Positions 10,801-21,965 are shown, numbered from the stretch's first letter. The stretch: DNA of 64,000 bases from Lytechinus pictus (GCF_037042905.1 NC_087254.1:20857103-20921102); one strand, 5' to 3'. Program-made: numbers and translations. Notes: generated from the letters alone by a model not told the origin.

Positions 10801-12624
10801 AGAACGAATAGCGACCGAAAATAGAAAATAATAAAAATTTATAAAGACTAATAAAAATAACTTGATGTCTGAGAGGGGTGGTAACGAGCGGGAATTAGTA
10901 ATGAAGACCTCGGTAGGATTTAAGTAAGAAATTTTTCAGTTTTCTTTTAAAAGAATGTATGGAACGGCTGTTTTTATGTTATTGTCGAGGGAGTTCCAAA
11001 AACTAGGGCCATCGAACATAAATGTACTCTTTGCCAATAAAGTTCTAAAACGGGGTAAATGATATTCGTTAGATTGCCTCGTAGGGTAATTATGAAAAGA
11101 CCGATTAAGAGGAAACATATAATCAAATACACGTGGAAGGGTATTTTTGTTAAATTTAAACATAAAAATTGTCCTAAATGAAATAAGTATAGGTCGCTTA
11201 TCTTCAGCAATTTGCTATAAAAAAAATAGTGGGTCAGTGTGTGAACGAAAAGCTGAATTATGAATAATACGAAGGGACTTCTTTTGCAGTAATAACAGTC
11301 TATCTAAAATGGTTTGATGGGTGCTGCCCCAGGCAAGTTTCAAGTAAGGTTGGATCAAAGAAGAATATAGCATTAAAAGTGATGACGACGAAAAATGATA
11401 TTTCAATTTATTGATAATGCCAATATTTCGCGAATTAATCTTACAAATACAATCTATGTGGTGTTTCCAGGAAAGCTATATTATCAACGGTAACACCGAG
11501 AAATTTTATGAATGTGACACTTCCTAAATTAGTGTCATCTAAAACAATGCCCATCGGAAGTGTATCAATGGAATTGCTAAATAGCATATATTTAGTTTTA
11601 AGTAGATTAAGAGACAATTTGTTGGATCTTATCCATTCTGTGACTTTTAAAAGTTCATTATTAATAGTATTTACCAAGGTATGTGGATTTTTATGGGAAT
11701 AAAATATATTAGAATCGTCTGCAAAGAGTATGAACGAAAGGACATCAGATGATTTACAAAAGTCATTAATATAAATGATAAATAATAACGGGCCTAACAA
11801 ACTGCCTTGCAGGACTCCACAATTAATATATTGCATGTTGGATGCATGACCATTCAAAGATACAAATTGACGTCTATCGGACAAGTATCTTCTGAACCAC
11901 TCCAAGGCTTTCCCACGCACCCTATAATGAGAAAGTTTATGTAATGAAATATCATGGTTAATGGTGTCGAAGTCCTTGGAGAAGTCCAGAAAATGCCGAC
12001 TAGATGTGAGCAATTATCAAAAGCGTGGGCCACTTTATCAACGAAATTCAATAATGCATGTTCTGTGTTATGTTTTTATCTAAATCCAAACTAAAGGTTA
12101 GAAAAAATATTGTGAGATTTAAAAAAAAATCAATTGTTTTGCTATAAACCACTTTTTCTAAAATTTTGGACAAGGATGATAATAAAGAAATTGGGCGATA
12201 GTTTCAAGTTTTATTTCATTTCTCAACTCAATACGAGATACAAGATAGTTACTGATACTTAACTTGTCACCCTTTTTGTACAATAGTTTAATCAACTATA
12301 AAATAAAAATAATAATAATCGGGTACAGTGAGGTACTCGAAAAGGGGAAAACGTCGTTCTACCTAAAATGTCGACTTTGCCATGCTTCTCTTTTATTGTT
12401 TTAACAGCATCCACAATCGACTCCTCTTTGGTAATATCTAACTGCCGAATAAATAGGGTATCGTTGAGGGCGCTGCCTGCAGCCTGCTCAAGGTCTCCCT
12501 TCTTCGCCAGGTTCCTCATGGTCGCGTACACTATGTATTTATTGGCATCTTTGGCCAACTTGACGGCTGTCGCAAGACCAATGCCGGTAGAACATCCGGT
12601 GATTAGGGTGACGAGTGGAGCCAT
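4887..12624 (-). CDS. short-chain dehydrogenase/reductase, HSD17B1/RDH8-like, copy A
   Basis: Probable NAD(P)(H)-dependent oxidoreductase of a steroid or retinoid type; substrate not determinable here. Exons, in transcript order: 12624-12363, 10052-9873, 9458-9365, 5789-5681, 5117-4887; all joins have gt/ag and keep frame, giving 291 residues. The start is the only Met before the Rossmann glycine motif TGCSTGIG (residues 9-16), preceded by [11 protein letters not shown] is at 89-91. N114, S142, Y155 and K159 reproduce the catalytic tetrad at the same numbering as human HSD17B1 as I recall it. CPGPVLTSF in exon 4 is the usual loop after the active site. Intron 1 carries a LINE (10345-12296), and intron 3 carries LINE fragments and an (ATC)n array. 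Nothing in the exons is broken, so the copy may be functional despite the enlarged introns. Confidence 0.9.
6190..7940 (-). mobile_element. 5'-truncated LINE (CR1/L2-like) in SDR copy A intron 3
   Basis: Minus-strand reverse transcriptase in two frames. One (7935-7378) has [27 protein letters not shown] and [10 protein letters not shown]. The next (7391-6822) has YADD, the FLGVTVD thumb region and a C-terminal WGNTY..LQKKAIR segment. One frameshift separates them just before YADD. The 3' end is a short run of tandem ttgaa units on the plus strand at 6215-6240, the microsatellite-type tail of CR1/L2-group LINEs. The 5' end is lost inside the RT domain near 7940. Unit B at the matching point (about 27800) has no insertion, so the element arrived after duplication. 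It lies in the same orientation as the host gene. Confidence 0.85.
7941..8498 (-). mobile_element. LINE 3'-untranslated fragment
   Basis: This belongs to the insertion absent from unit B but carries no RT. The string 'gagtccactaaaaagcaaag' with the nearby 'ggatccccc' resembles the 3' region of the LINE in intron 1 ('gattcactcaaaagcatata', 'gaacctccc', near 10575). It is therefore read as the 3' end of a second, more truncated LINE lying beside the first. This is inference from limited similarity. Confidence 0.4.
8870..9310. repeat. (ATC)n / (ATG)n microsatellite, SDR copy A intron 3
   Basis: Long imperfect runs of atc, with acc and gtc variants. The array is interrupted by about 60 bases at 9115-9180. 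The counterpart at 28170-28540 sits at the same place in SDR copy B but is shorter, so the array predates the duplication and has since changed length. Reverse-strand open frames made only of Met/Val or Asp/Gly/Asn are products of the repeat. Confidence 0.9.
10345..12296 (-). mobile_element. 5'-truncated LINE in SDR copy A intron 1
   Basis: Minus-strand RT remnants. Damaged fingers lie near 12280-12020 ([13 protein letters not shown]). A palm frame at 12013-11441 has [23 protein letters not shown] and FADD. Thumb and C-terminal pieces lie at 11406-11215 and 11163-10936 ([10 protein letters not shown], typical of the CR1 group C-terminus). At least three frame breaks occur. The 3' untranslated region runs to a 'gattcagattta' tail near 10360. 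Intron 1 in SDR copy B is 359 bases and lacks it: the sequence around 29560-29590 is the empty site. It has the same orientation as the gene. Confidence 0.85.
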
Positions 12625-13875
12625 GTCTATGGGAGGAATGACAGATAACAGGCGTGAACAAGTAGAGTAATATTAGCAACAATATGGAATTCGATTAAGC
12701 TTCACCAAAAAGGAATTCGTGCATTATTGAGTGTACCTCCCCCCCCCCCCCACAAAAAAGAGAAGATTTCCACCAATCGAAGCAACCCGCCCCTATATCT
12801 CTCTTTACATTTCTTCCCCTCTCTCTCTTCCATCTCATACTCCCATCAAGTATGTTTATACAAATTAAATTCGCATCAATTAATTTCCAAAAAAAATCAT
12901 TTCTTCGTCTTGGTATTCCATATAGTGTAACTAAGGGCTAATCGAATGATGAACAAAGTGTGCGGATAAGCCTACAAAATAAACGTGTAGAACTTATATA
13001 TCCTATACCTTATACCTCATCCACTAATTACACGTTCAGAGATTCACTTTATTTCAGGATATAGGCCCATTACATACAAGGATACTTCTAACCTCCCACT
13101 TCCCTGAATACATTATATGTACAAGAATGAAAAAGGGTAATTTTCAACATGACCAATAATCTTTTCCAGGGAATAAGTGTAGTGGACCTTTGAACGTACA
13201 TAATTATTCTTTCTTCGATATTGCGGATTTGGATATATCTACCTTCTGAGATCTACCAGTGCAAATGCTATATAGTTTGTGAACATTGACCGACATGTTG
13301 CATTCAAACACTCCTATGTACACAATCACAACGAAGCAACCTTTCACCGACATGACGCAGGAAGATAGACGCTACGATGAAGAAGTACATTTTGTGAATA
13401 AATATATTGCTCATACAAGACAATCATAGACCTATATAATTTATTCAATGTAATACTGGTAAATAATGAACCAGTAAAATTGACCAACGTTGCAGTATAG
13501 ATTATGATTGCTCCACTAATATTGCAACAATGAACTATTATTGTTCATCATGGTCGGCACATTCCATTCACAGCTGGTATTATTCATATTTTAAGACATA
13601 CAAGTGAAACATAGTTTGACAAACACAGTATTGTATCGATAGTTTAAGCAGTAGGCCTATATAGAAAAGGACTTGAGAGTGAAACATACCTGACCTGACG
13701 TCTCGAAGATGTTGTGAGTGGTAGTATCCGTCAAGTTCAGGTCTAAAACGGTGGAGATGGGAGGATATGTACTGGTCAAGCAATATGATTTGGGGCTGAG
13801 ATTACTATACAAACACGGTCAACTACAAACAAACGGATATCACGATAGGATCCCTAGCTTACCACTGGTGCTATC
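12625..13875. other. SDR copy A upstream region, non-coding
   Basis: Aligns with 29893-32108 of unit B, apart from the two foldbacks inserted there. It includes a poly(C) run near 12738 and the empty site 'ggatatagg' (13057-13064) for the 836-bp foldback found in unit B. The promoter of SDR copy A should lie here, but I cannot point to a TATA box or an initiator with confidence. Confidence 0.6.
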
Positions 13876-13977
13876 CAGGGACCTGGGAACGATTTTTTCA
13901 GTGGGGGTGCCGAAATCTCTCCTCAATTGAGTTTTCCATTGTTCTTTGATATACACACACACACCCTCACACCCACC

Positions 13978-14029
<52 letters not shown>

Positions 14030-16198
14030 GAGATGAGGCGAGGCCAACTCAACAGATGACGCAGGACACCATTATTATATATAATGGTGTTACATATATA
14101 TACATTATGACAGTCACTTCTTAGCTTTTTTCTTAGAAAAGAACATAGATATATAATTAAATAATTCGAGCGCGAAGCGCGAGCTATTTTTTTTTATTTC
14201 ATGTATTTTGCCCTGAAAATTGAAAATTGTTTGTGGTCCTGAACAAGATGCGTATGTAACAAATAATAACTGCGAGCGCAATCAGCGCGAGCAGATATAT
14301 TTAAGATACGCTCTGGCCTGATCGAAAGGAACCTGTTATAAGGACTGTTTGCAGTTACCCATGAAGACGATACATATATCAACAATCAAATAATGCTAGC
14401 GCGAAGCGCGAGCTGGAAAATTTGACATTCCGACCTAAATACTGAACATTCTAAGCACTTTTTTGTAATCATGAACAGGATAGGTATACAACTATACAAC
14501 TTCCTACATTAATCATGTGAGCGCGAAGCTCGAGCAGAATTTTTTTTATATTCTGATCTGAAACTTTATGATTGAAGCACGTTTAAAGGGGTACTCCAGA
14601 CTGAATGCAATATGGTTTGAACAGATAAAGAAAAATCAGACGAACAAAAGAATTACTAATTGATCAAAATTAGACAAGGAATATCAAAGTTATTGCATTT
14701 TAAAGATTAGCATTATTTCGGTGAAACAGTTTTAGGCATGTATTCATTAATATTCATTAATATTCAATGAGCAAACTGATGATGTCATATCCCCACTTGT
14801 TCTTTAGTATTTATTATATAAAATTAGGTTTATTCAATATTTTTCCTTCAAGGACCAAAATAATTTAATTGACAACTGATTTAGTTCATTAGATATTCTT
14901 TGCAGCAACTTATTTCAATAGAAGGGAGACATATCATTCACACTGGTATGAAAAAAATGAAACAATTTTGATTCCATGTAAAAACATAAGAAAAAGGATA
15001 GGGGATGTGACATCATCAACCCACCTATTAAATATTCGTGACGACATGCATATCACCATTTTCACAAAATATTGCTAAACTTCAAAATCAAATAACTTAA
15101 CTATTTGTTATCAGATTTTGGTAAAAGTTGTTTATTTTGAAAAAAATATATTTATAAAATGTATATTTCGATCAGTACCCCCAAAACTGCGTCTCTGAAT
15201 AAACATGCGTGCGCGTGTTTAGATTTAGACCGAGTATATCTGGGCATTCTAAATACATTTTCTTTATATACAAAATCAATAATGCGAGCAGAAAATATTT
15301 GATATTCCGATCTGAAAAAGGGTGAATTTAATTTCAAGAACTGTGTCGGAAAATTCTGAAATGGGGGGGGAGTTCCTAAAACGTAGTTCATTTTCATTAC
15401 ATTTCTGTCATTTATCATTACCAGATTTCCAGGAGGTGCTGCCTACACTCTAAAAACTGGAGTGCACATTTAGCTCTTAAGGAGCGTGTATAGTGACTGC
15501 ACTTCGGAGTGCTGATTTTCTCGTTCAAATTTGAACAAAAAAATCAGCACTCCGAAGTGCAGTCACTATACACGCTCTTTAAGAGCTGAATTAGCACTTC
15601 GTTTTTTAGAGTGTATGGAAAATAACACACGCAGCATGCACCCCCAAGGAAAATTTTCGGGTGCTTCACCCCAGCACCCCCGCTACCCAGGGCCATGGGG
15701 CAGGGCGAAAAAGACTGTGAAAATTTGATTTCTGTTGTCTGACTTGTACTTCTTTAAACAAAACACGGGGCGGTCAGGCGCTCGCACACTTGGTTCGACA
15801 TAAAATCTGGAAGTTTCAAATCCATCCACACCCATGCATGTCCTTCCCTGCTATCGAGTAGTATCGAGTAGTATGTATGGTTATCACGTATAGCGCGCGA
15901 CCACGTCTGTATCGGACTGCCGAAGCTTGATTGAGTCGCGTTAGGCATGTTAGGAGGGATATATGTTATTGGAATATGTGAAAGACAGTAAGTAGTACAT
16001 GATTTGTGATTGTCGGATGTGATAATTACGCACATAATAACATTTTTTTTTTAAATACAGGGGGAATCTGATTTCGTGGGGGTGCTGCCTATGGAAAATA
16101 ATATACGAAGCACCCCCAGGAAAATTTCTGGGGGTGCTGCCTATGGAAAATAATACACGAAGCACCCCCATGCAGCACCCCCGCTTCCCAGGTCCATG
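13876..16198. mobile_element. hAT-like non-autonomous element with exact 8-bp target duplication
   Basis: Ends are imperfect inverted repeats: left CAGGGACCTGGGAACG, right CGCTTCCCAGGTCCATG. They are flanked by the perfect 8-bp direct repeat gtgctatc (13868-13875 and 16199-16206). Unit B retains the unfilled site 'ggtgctataaagag' near 32106-32119. An 8-bp duplication and CA..TG-type ends fit the hAT superfamily. No transposase frame is visible. Inside are an (ac)n(at)n microsatellite (13950-14028), four copies of the 19-bp GC-rich motif (about 14165-14540), a 168-bp TA foldback (15446-15613), and partial repeats of the 'gggggtgctgcctatgg' segment at about 16079 and 16131. Confidence 0.8.
15446..15613. 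mobile_element. 168-bp hairpin MITE in a TA site
   Basis: Almost perfectly self-complementary: cactctaaaaactgg at the left pairs with the right end at 15595-15613, and the central arms around 'gcactccgaagtgcagtcac' match base for base. TA flanks both sides (15444-15445, 15614-15615). The neighbouring sequence 'ggtgctgcc TA tggaaaataa' occurs uninterrupted at about 16083 and 16134, giving the empty site. Tc1/mariner-type integration is inferred from the TA. Confidence 0.85.
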
Positions 16199-16220
16199 GT
16201 GCTATCAAGAGATGACAAAC

Positions 16221-17444
16221 CAGTGGCGTAACTACGGGGGGGGGGCATGGGGGCACGTGCCCCCCCCCCCCCCCCCCCCCACGGCTGGCCAAAAAAAAAC
16301 GGGGAAAAGGAGAAAACGAGGAAGAAAGGAAGAGAAACGTAGTGGGAAAGAAGAAATTATTGTTCATTATAGTTATAATTATAATTATGTTATGTTATAT
16401 TATACATAAGAAACGTTTTTTCATAACTTTATGGAACTTAATTTGCTCAGGGCCTATGTATTCATTGTTCCTGGTGCTCGCATTGTCTGTTTTAGGAGTT
16501 ATATAATCCTGCTGTACTAAAACCTCCGGTTTTCAAGTCAATATACACCAAATATATTTCCTCGCACTTCGAGTTATTATTGTTTTATGTAGTGACATAT
16601 GCTTCTTTTTCATGACTACTCAAAGTAATTGCCCAATTTTAAGGTCTTAATAGAAAACATTTCCTGTCCGTGCTTACGTTCGCATTAGTGGATCGGTGAT
16701 ATACGTCTGCTCTTCATGAATTCCTAAAATCAGTCCTAAAAAGGCCCCCTTGTCTGATCTGAATATCAAAAATTTTTAGCTCGCGCTTCGTGCTCGCATC
16801 ATTTGGTTAGTGAAATACGTGTGGTCTTAGTGAAAAGTACAAACAAGCCTTAGAATGCCCTCTTTAGGTCTGAATTTCCTAAATTTTCAGCTCGCGCTTC
16901 GCGCTCGCAATATTTGATTAGTGAGACGCGTGTGCTAATCATGATTACTATGAATACAAGTGCTTCATGTGTTTAGATGTAATTCTAACAAAATCAGTAA
17001 GCCCTTGACACTCGCTTTAGATGACCTTGGTGAAATATGTATACTCTTAATGTATTCATAAAATATGGTCCTTAAAATGTCCCTGTTTGAGGTCAATATA
17101 TACAAAAAATTCAACAACAAAAAGTATTGAAACGGCTGTTTTCGACTCGCCATACGGCCGCCGTAGAGCAAATGTGACCATGGTATTAGCGAGACAGTTA
17201 CGTCTCATGATTACAAAAAATTGCTTATGATGTCCCTTTTTAGGTCTGAATATCAACAGTTTTCAGCCCGCGCTTAGCGCTCGCATTATTTGATTATTGA
17301 CATACATATCCGTTTAATGGCACTGTCCTTAAGATTTCTCTATTAGGTCAGTATACTTAGCAAATGAGCGCGCTTCGCACGCTCACTAAGTAACTAAAAA
17401 AATCCGCTGGTGCCCCCAATGCCGTGACCCACGGTATGCCACTG
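16221..17444. mobile_element. second hAT-like element, 22 bp from the first
   Basis: The left end CAGTGGCGTAACTACGGGG and right end ..CACGGTATGCCACTG are imperfect inverted repeats. The flanks tgacaaac (16213-16220) and tggcaaag (17445-17452) are a diverged 8-bp target duplication; unit B shows tggcaaac once, unfilled, at 32121-32128. The element holds adjacent poly(G) and poly(C) runs (16236-16280), reverse-oriented copies of the 19-bp motif (about 16780, 16890, 17262, 17365), and one end of the 'accttggtcacatttg' foldback family at 17125-17183. No transposase is seen. Confidence 0.75.
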
Positions 17445-17729
17445 TGGCAAAGAGTGAGTCTGCAAAAATGAAATGTTGTGAACTCTACTAGTATTTTTTA
17501 AGAAATGCAGCTCAAGTCCACAATCAATATGACTAGTATACACTCAACCTTCTGTCTTGCTATTTACATTTCAAGCGCCCGGGTCTAGTTCTTGTTTGTA
17601 TATTTTCATAAAGTGTAAACAAGGCCGAATCGGAGAGAGAGAGAGGGATGAGGGAGGGGGAGGGGGTAGTCTGCAGGCACAGACCATTGCTTTTCGCGAT
17701 TTGCATATAGTCTGAACAGTAGACTAGAT
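17445..17729. other. unit-A spacer between DNA elements
   Basis: The first 90 bases match unit B 32121-32213. After that the two units differ. A (ga)n run lies near 17635. No gene is seen. Confidence 0.5.
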
Positions 17730-19095
17730 CAGGGGCAGTGGAACGTATTTCGTTTGGGGTGGGCAAAGTAAAAAATGGGCACTTAGGCCTTTATGTCAAA
17801 ATGGGCATTTTGGTTGAAACTGATATTTTCACCAAGATATTATCATCTGGGTGAAGTTGTGTATTATTTAGAAATAAAGTTGAGCAACAGGGCAAAGCCA
17901 TTTTGAATTTATTTCTGATTAAAAAGATATCTATTTAGGCTCATTCGCGAGCGAACGAGTGGTTTGGCATCTGAAGTTGCAAAGATCGTTTTTGGTCAAT
18001 TATGGCGCTGATCGATCGATTTGAAGGTCATCCTTGCGATATGTATATAGCAAGCGCGAATCGCGAGCTAATTAGGGGACATTTCATGTAATAAGACATG
18101 AAAATTAAACACTTCGTGCAGTTTTTGCACTGTAAAAACGGTGGTGTTAAAACTGACACCAGTTGGTGTTAATAGAGGACCACACCCTGAGGTGTTAGAA
18201 TTACACCATAGAGACTGAACATAACACCAAAGAGTGTAAATATAACAACCAAAGGTGTTGTAATAACACCTATAGGTGTTAAACTAACACTGTCAATTTA
18301 ACACCGGTGTAAACTAACTGGTGTGGTCCTCTATGTACACCGGTTAACACCACAGTTTTTGTTGTGTTTAATTTTGAAAAAGATGTGTATCTAACGAATT
18401 AATTCGAGCCTTAAATTTTAATATACTGACCAGAGAAGTAACCTATTAAGGACTGCATTTAGTGATTCATAGGATACATAATGATTATCTCACCAATTCG
18501 AATAATGCGAGCTGAAAATTTGTGACATTCCAACCTTAAAACTGGACATTCTAAGCATTTTTGTAACCATGAAAAGGATAAGTACCTTACTGAACAATAA
18601 TTGATGCGAGCGAGAAGCACGAGTCAAAAAATTGTTATTATCTAACCTAAAATGCATTATGTTTTACTTCAAAAAGTGTATTCCGTTATGAAAAAGGGCA
18701 TTTTCCATTCTAAGCATTTTTTTTTAATGTAAGCAGGAAGAATGATTACCTTACAAAACAATAAATGATGCGAGCGCAAAATGCGAGCCCAAAATTTGTG
18801 ATATTTCATCCTCAAAACTAGGCATTCTACGCAAGTGTTGTACTATGAACAGGATAAGTACGTAACTAAACAGCGCAAGCGCAAGGCGAAAATTGTGTGA
18901 TTTTATAACCTTAAATGCATGTATTATGTTTTACTTCAAAAAAGTATTTCATTTTGGAAAAAGGGCACAATTCATTTTGAAAAATGGGCATCTTCCATTT
19001 TGAAAAAGGGCACTTTTTCCTGTTGGGAATTTTCTCTTTTTTTTTTGGGGGGGGGAGCAAGTGCCCCTGCCTCCCCCCCCCCCCCGCCCAACTTG
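17730..19095. repeat. array of the 19-bp GC-rich motif, unit A
   Basis: It begins CAGGGGCAGTGG, resembling other hAT-like ends here, and runs to a poly(G)/poly(C) pair near 19044-19090. From 17940 it matches unit B 35635-36540. It contains several degenerate copies of GCGAGCGCGAAGCGCGAGC (for example 18048, 18605, 18771, 18871), each in a similar AT-rich context with words such as 'gacattccaacct', 'ctaagcattttt' and 'gaacaggataagta'. The element's function and class are unknown. Confidence 0.6.
18128..18362. mobile_element. ggtgtta foldback MITE
   Basis: Left end 'cactgtaaaaacggtggtgt' and right end 'accacagtttttgttgtg' are inverted. The inner words 'agaggaccacacc' and 'ggtgtggtcctct' pair with each other, and ggtgtta/taacacc recur about ten times between them. 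It is missing from the matching part of unit B ('cgtgcagtttttgtaatcttg', about 35795), so it inserted in unit A after duplication. Confidence 0.7.
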
Positions 19096-19699
19096 AGGCC
19101 GTTTACGAAAACGTAAAAATTACCATCTGTTGGTGATTTTTTGTTTGGTCAGCCCACTTTGAACCGTTCCGCGGCCCCTGTACCATCTTCGTGATCATGA
19201 TCATTTTGTACTTCCTCTTTATGATTTCATGAATATTTTCCCTCATAAATATTACGATGATAACACAGGCCACGCCTCCGGGGGCGATCAGAAGCGGATC
19301 CAGGATTTTCCAAAGGGGGGGGGGGGGCATTTTCGACAAGAATTGACAAGCCACCCCCCCAAAAAAAGTCTTCACTTCCAATTTAATGGTGATTTATGTC
19401 AGGAAAATTTTGAAAAGCAAAAAAAGGGGTTCCTCATTCGCGTTTGCACGACATATTCCCGTTTAGGGGCATCGGCCAGATGAACCCCTACCTGGACCCG
19501 CCACTGGGGTGTGAGTCCCCCCCACCCCTTTTCCCCGGGACGACACCTTTTTTTCGATTGTCGATATAATCATTGTACGATCGATCGATAGATAGAGCGT
19601 ATGCGGTACTATCGATAACAAGCTTAGAATAATTGAATTATAGGAAATTTAGGATCAATACAGAACTGATAAAGATTTGTAAGAAGGTTTTCTTTTCTC
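19096..19699. repeat. duplicated poly(G)/poly(C)-bearing module, unit A
   Basis: About 590 bases matching 36980-37680 in unit B, with shared landmarks 'cgttccgcggcccctgtacc', 'caggccacgcc', 'gcggatccagga' and 'cagatgaacc'. Each copy carries a run of G followed by a run of C. In unit B it leads into the DMC1 upstream region; here it joins DMC1 intron 7 sequence at about 19700, marking a deletion junction. Confidence 0.7.
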
Positions 19700-21600
19700 A
19701 AGAGAATCAAATGAAACAGTAAATTAATTTCATATTCAAAACTGATATCTTTCTGTATGCATTAAAAATTGTATACAATCTTTATCTTGACTTTTTGATC
19801 AATGTAAGTTAAGTCATATTTTATTTCAACTAGGTTATTTTCACATCAACAAGCATAATTAAAATACTTTTGCAACTTTTGCTTAATACTTTGCATCCCC
19901 ATGAATGTATAAAACAATTTTATTTCATTATAATACATGTATATTCCGTAGACCTACACCCAATTTGTCTACAGCAGTTGGGCTCGATATAAGCAGAATT
20001 CTTTTAAACTTTGTATATATTTTTTTGTTTCTTCAAGTTTATTACAAGGATGAAACATAAAGGAAATGGAATATGAATCAAAAGTTTATTTGTTAATGAT
20101 ATTTATATTAAGGAGATGGAATTTCTATTTCAATTCAATCTTGTGGTAGGTAGCAGTACTATATCCTTAAAAATCATCAAGTTTTTAAACCATTTTTTTT
20201 TTTGCAGATCATTGATTCCATCATGGCTTTGTTTAGAGTAGACTTCAGTGGAAGAGGAGAGCTGGCTGATAGACAACAGAAACTTGCTCAATTACTTTCA
20301 AATCTACAGAAGATTTCTGAAGGTATCCATTAGTACTCTGATGTTTTTCACATTGCATTTTCTTAACCCCATACTATCCTTAACCCCATACTATCTTTTT
20401 TTGGATTCACACTGTCTTTCTTAGCCCCATACTATCTGCTTAGCCGGGGCTAACGCCTTAACCCCGGACTATCCCACAGCTCATGAATATTGATGATTTA
20501 CCATATACAGAGCGTGGTTAACGTGTAATTTCGACTCCTGTGATTGGCTATTGCTTAGCCCCACTTTTCCTTAGCCCAGTTTCGTTTCACACTGCATCTC
20601 TTAGCACCGCAATTGTGGTGCTAGTACCGTACTATTTACCGTGCTAGCCCACTTTGCTAAAACGTAGTGTGAAAACGAAGTGGGCTAAGCTTAACCCCGG
20701 GAAATTGATTGGGCTAAGGCCCCCCCTTAGCCCCACCAATTTCCCGGGGTTAAGTAAAAAAAGTACAGTGTGAAAAGCATAGCACTTGTAATCAAATGCA
20801 ACACAATATTAGGATTCTAAATCAATCATAAATCTGTATTGTATACCAGCAGAAAGTAATTTGTTCTTATTTGCAATGAAAAGCATAAATTGGCATGACT
20901 GTAATATTTGAATTGATCCTTTATTTCAATTTAACAACTGATATTTGCAATCAATTGCACACGGTTTTTCATGTATTTAATTCTTGCAGTAATATCTGTA
21001 TCTGTGGCTTCAATATTTCTACATTTTAATTCTTTAAGATATTTCGAAAATCAAATACTTTACTTTACCCTTTTTTTTCTTTTGATAGATGTAAAACAAT
21101 TGGAAGGGACATTTTAATCAACATCTTATTTCTTGAAGAAATTCAATGATCGTTGTTTCTTGATATAAAAAAAAAATTGATATGTGATCAGCGGTCTGTT
21201 TCAAAAAGAGTTACAACTGTGGTAGCTTTGTCATTATTGTAATACCATGGAAACATTGTGATTGGCGGCTACTGAGCCCTTAACATAATGGTTTAATTAC
21301 TATAGTTGTAAGCCTTCAAAACATGCCCCTGGAGTTTGAAAGTATACTGCCACAATCAGCTCCAGCTTTTGGATATGTGTTCACAGCATTTACAAATGAA
21401 ACATGCATGTGACTATGCATCATTCTATGCCTCAAATGATTTATTTCGCAGAGTACAATGTTGCTGTGTTTGTAACAAACCAGATGACATCTGATCCAGG
21501 AGCTACTATGAGGCAAGTAAACACATGGGTGTTTCATAAAGTTTTTCTCAAATTTATTCATGGATTTGACATGACAGAAAAATCAAGTGCCAAATATTCT
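19700..21600 (+). pseudogene. DMC1: DMC1 fragment (exons 10 and 11 only)
   Basis: Partial duplicate of the DMC1 gene. It starts in intron 7 sequence matching 44930-45010, skips the equivalent of 45013-45815 (exons 8 and 9), and then follows the full gene through exon 10 (20208-20322), intron 10 and exon 11 (21452-21512). It breaks off in intron 11 near 21600. Exon 10 differs from the full gene by one residue (K to N in QLLSKLQK). Exon 11 is unchanged at the protein level. Splice sites are preserved, including the GC donor after exon 11. Exons 1-9 and 12-13 are absent, so no recombinase can be made: the Walker A exon is missing. A foldback of about 430 bp lies in intron 10. Confidence 0.92.
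20344..20776. mobile_element. foldback element in the DMC1 fragment
   Basis: Absent from the same intron of the full gene (46423-46470). Ends tttttcacattgc..cttaacccc and ggggttaag..cagtgtgaaaa are inverted repeats of about 30 bp. Inside, the words 'cttaaccccatactatc' and 'ggggctaa' recur in both orientations. No open frame of interest. Confidence 0.7.
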
Positions 21601-21965
21601 ATGCTTTAATTAGGTGATCTGTCAATCGACAGATCAACTATTAATTTTTTTTTTTTTTCCGCCTTTTTCTTGTGACCATAAAATCTCCAAATCCACATTA
21701 CCAATTTTCTTCAAAATATCATCACGTATGGGGACTTATCATGTCAGCTGTATGAAACAAGTTCAAGGTCAAAAGGTCATCATGACGTCATCTAGACGCC
21801 ATTTTGTAATTACATTATCAATCATATCTTCATTATCAAATATAAAAAAATAACAATATTTACATCACATTAACTTCAGGTCAAGTGTCAACTGTCCATG
21901 TCATCAAATGTTATGTAAAGGTCACGACGCGCGCGTCAAAATTTTAAAATGCTCAAAATCACTTT

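Larger units (their letters stand above)
510..21600 (+). repeat. segmental duplication, unit A
   Basis: This block shares order and sequence with unit B (about 24565-47250). Matched landmarks include 545-960 with 24600-25020, 3730-3950 with 25680-25900, and SDR exon 5 at 4887 with 26670. Further matches are SDR exon 1 at 12363 with 29631, 13700-13875 with 31920-32108, 17940-19050 with 35635-36540, 19100-19690 with 36980-37680, and DMC1 exons 10-11 at 20208-21512 with 46308-47159. Unit A differs by the insertion of three LINE fragments and two hAT-like elements, and by loss of DMC1 exons 1-9. The left edge is near 510, where similarity to 24565 fades. The right edge falls within DMC1 intron 11, near a small perfect inverted repeat at 21615-21636. 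Confidence 0.85.
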
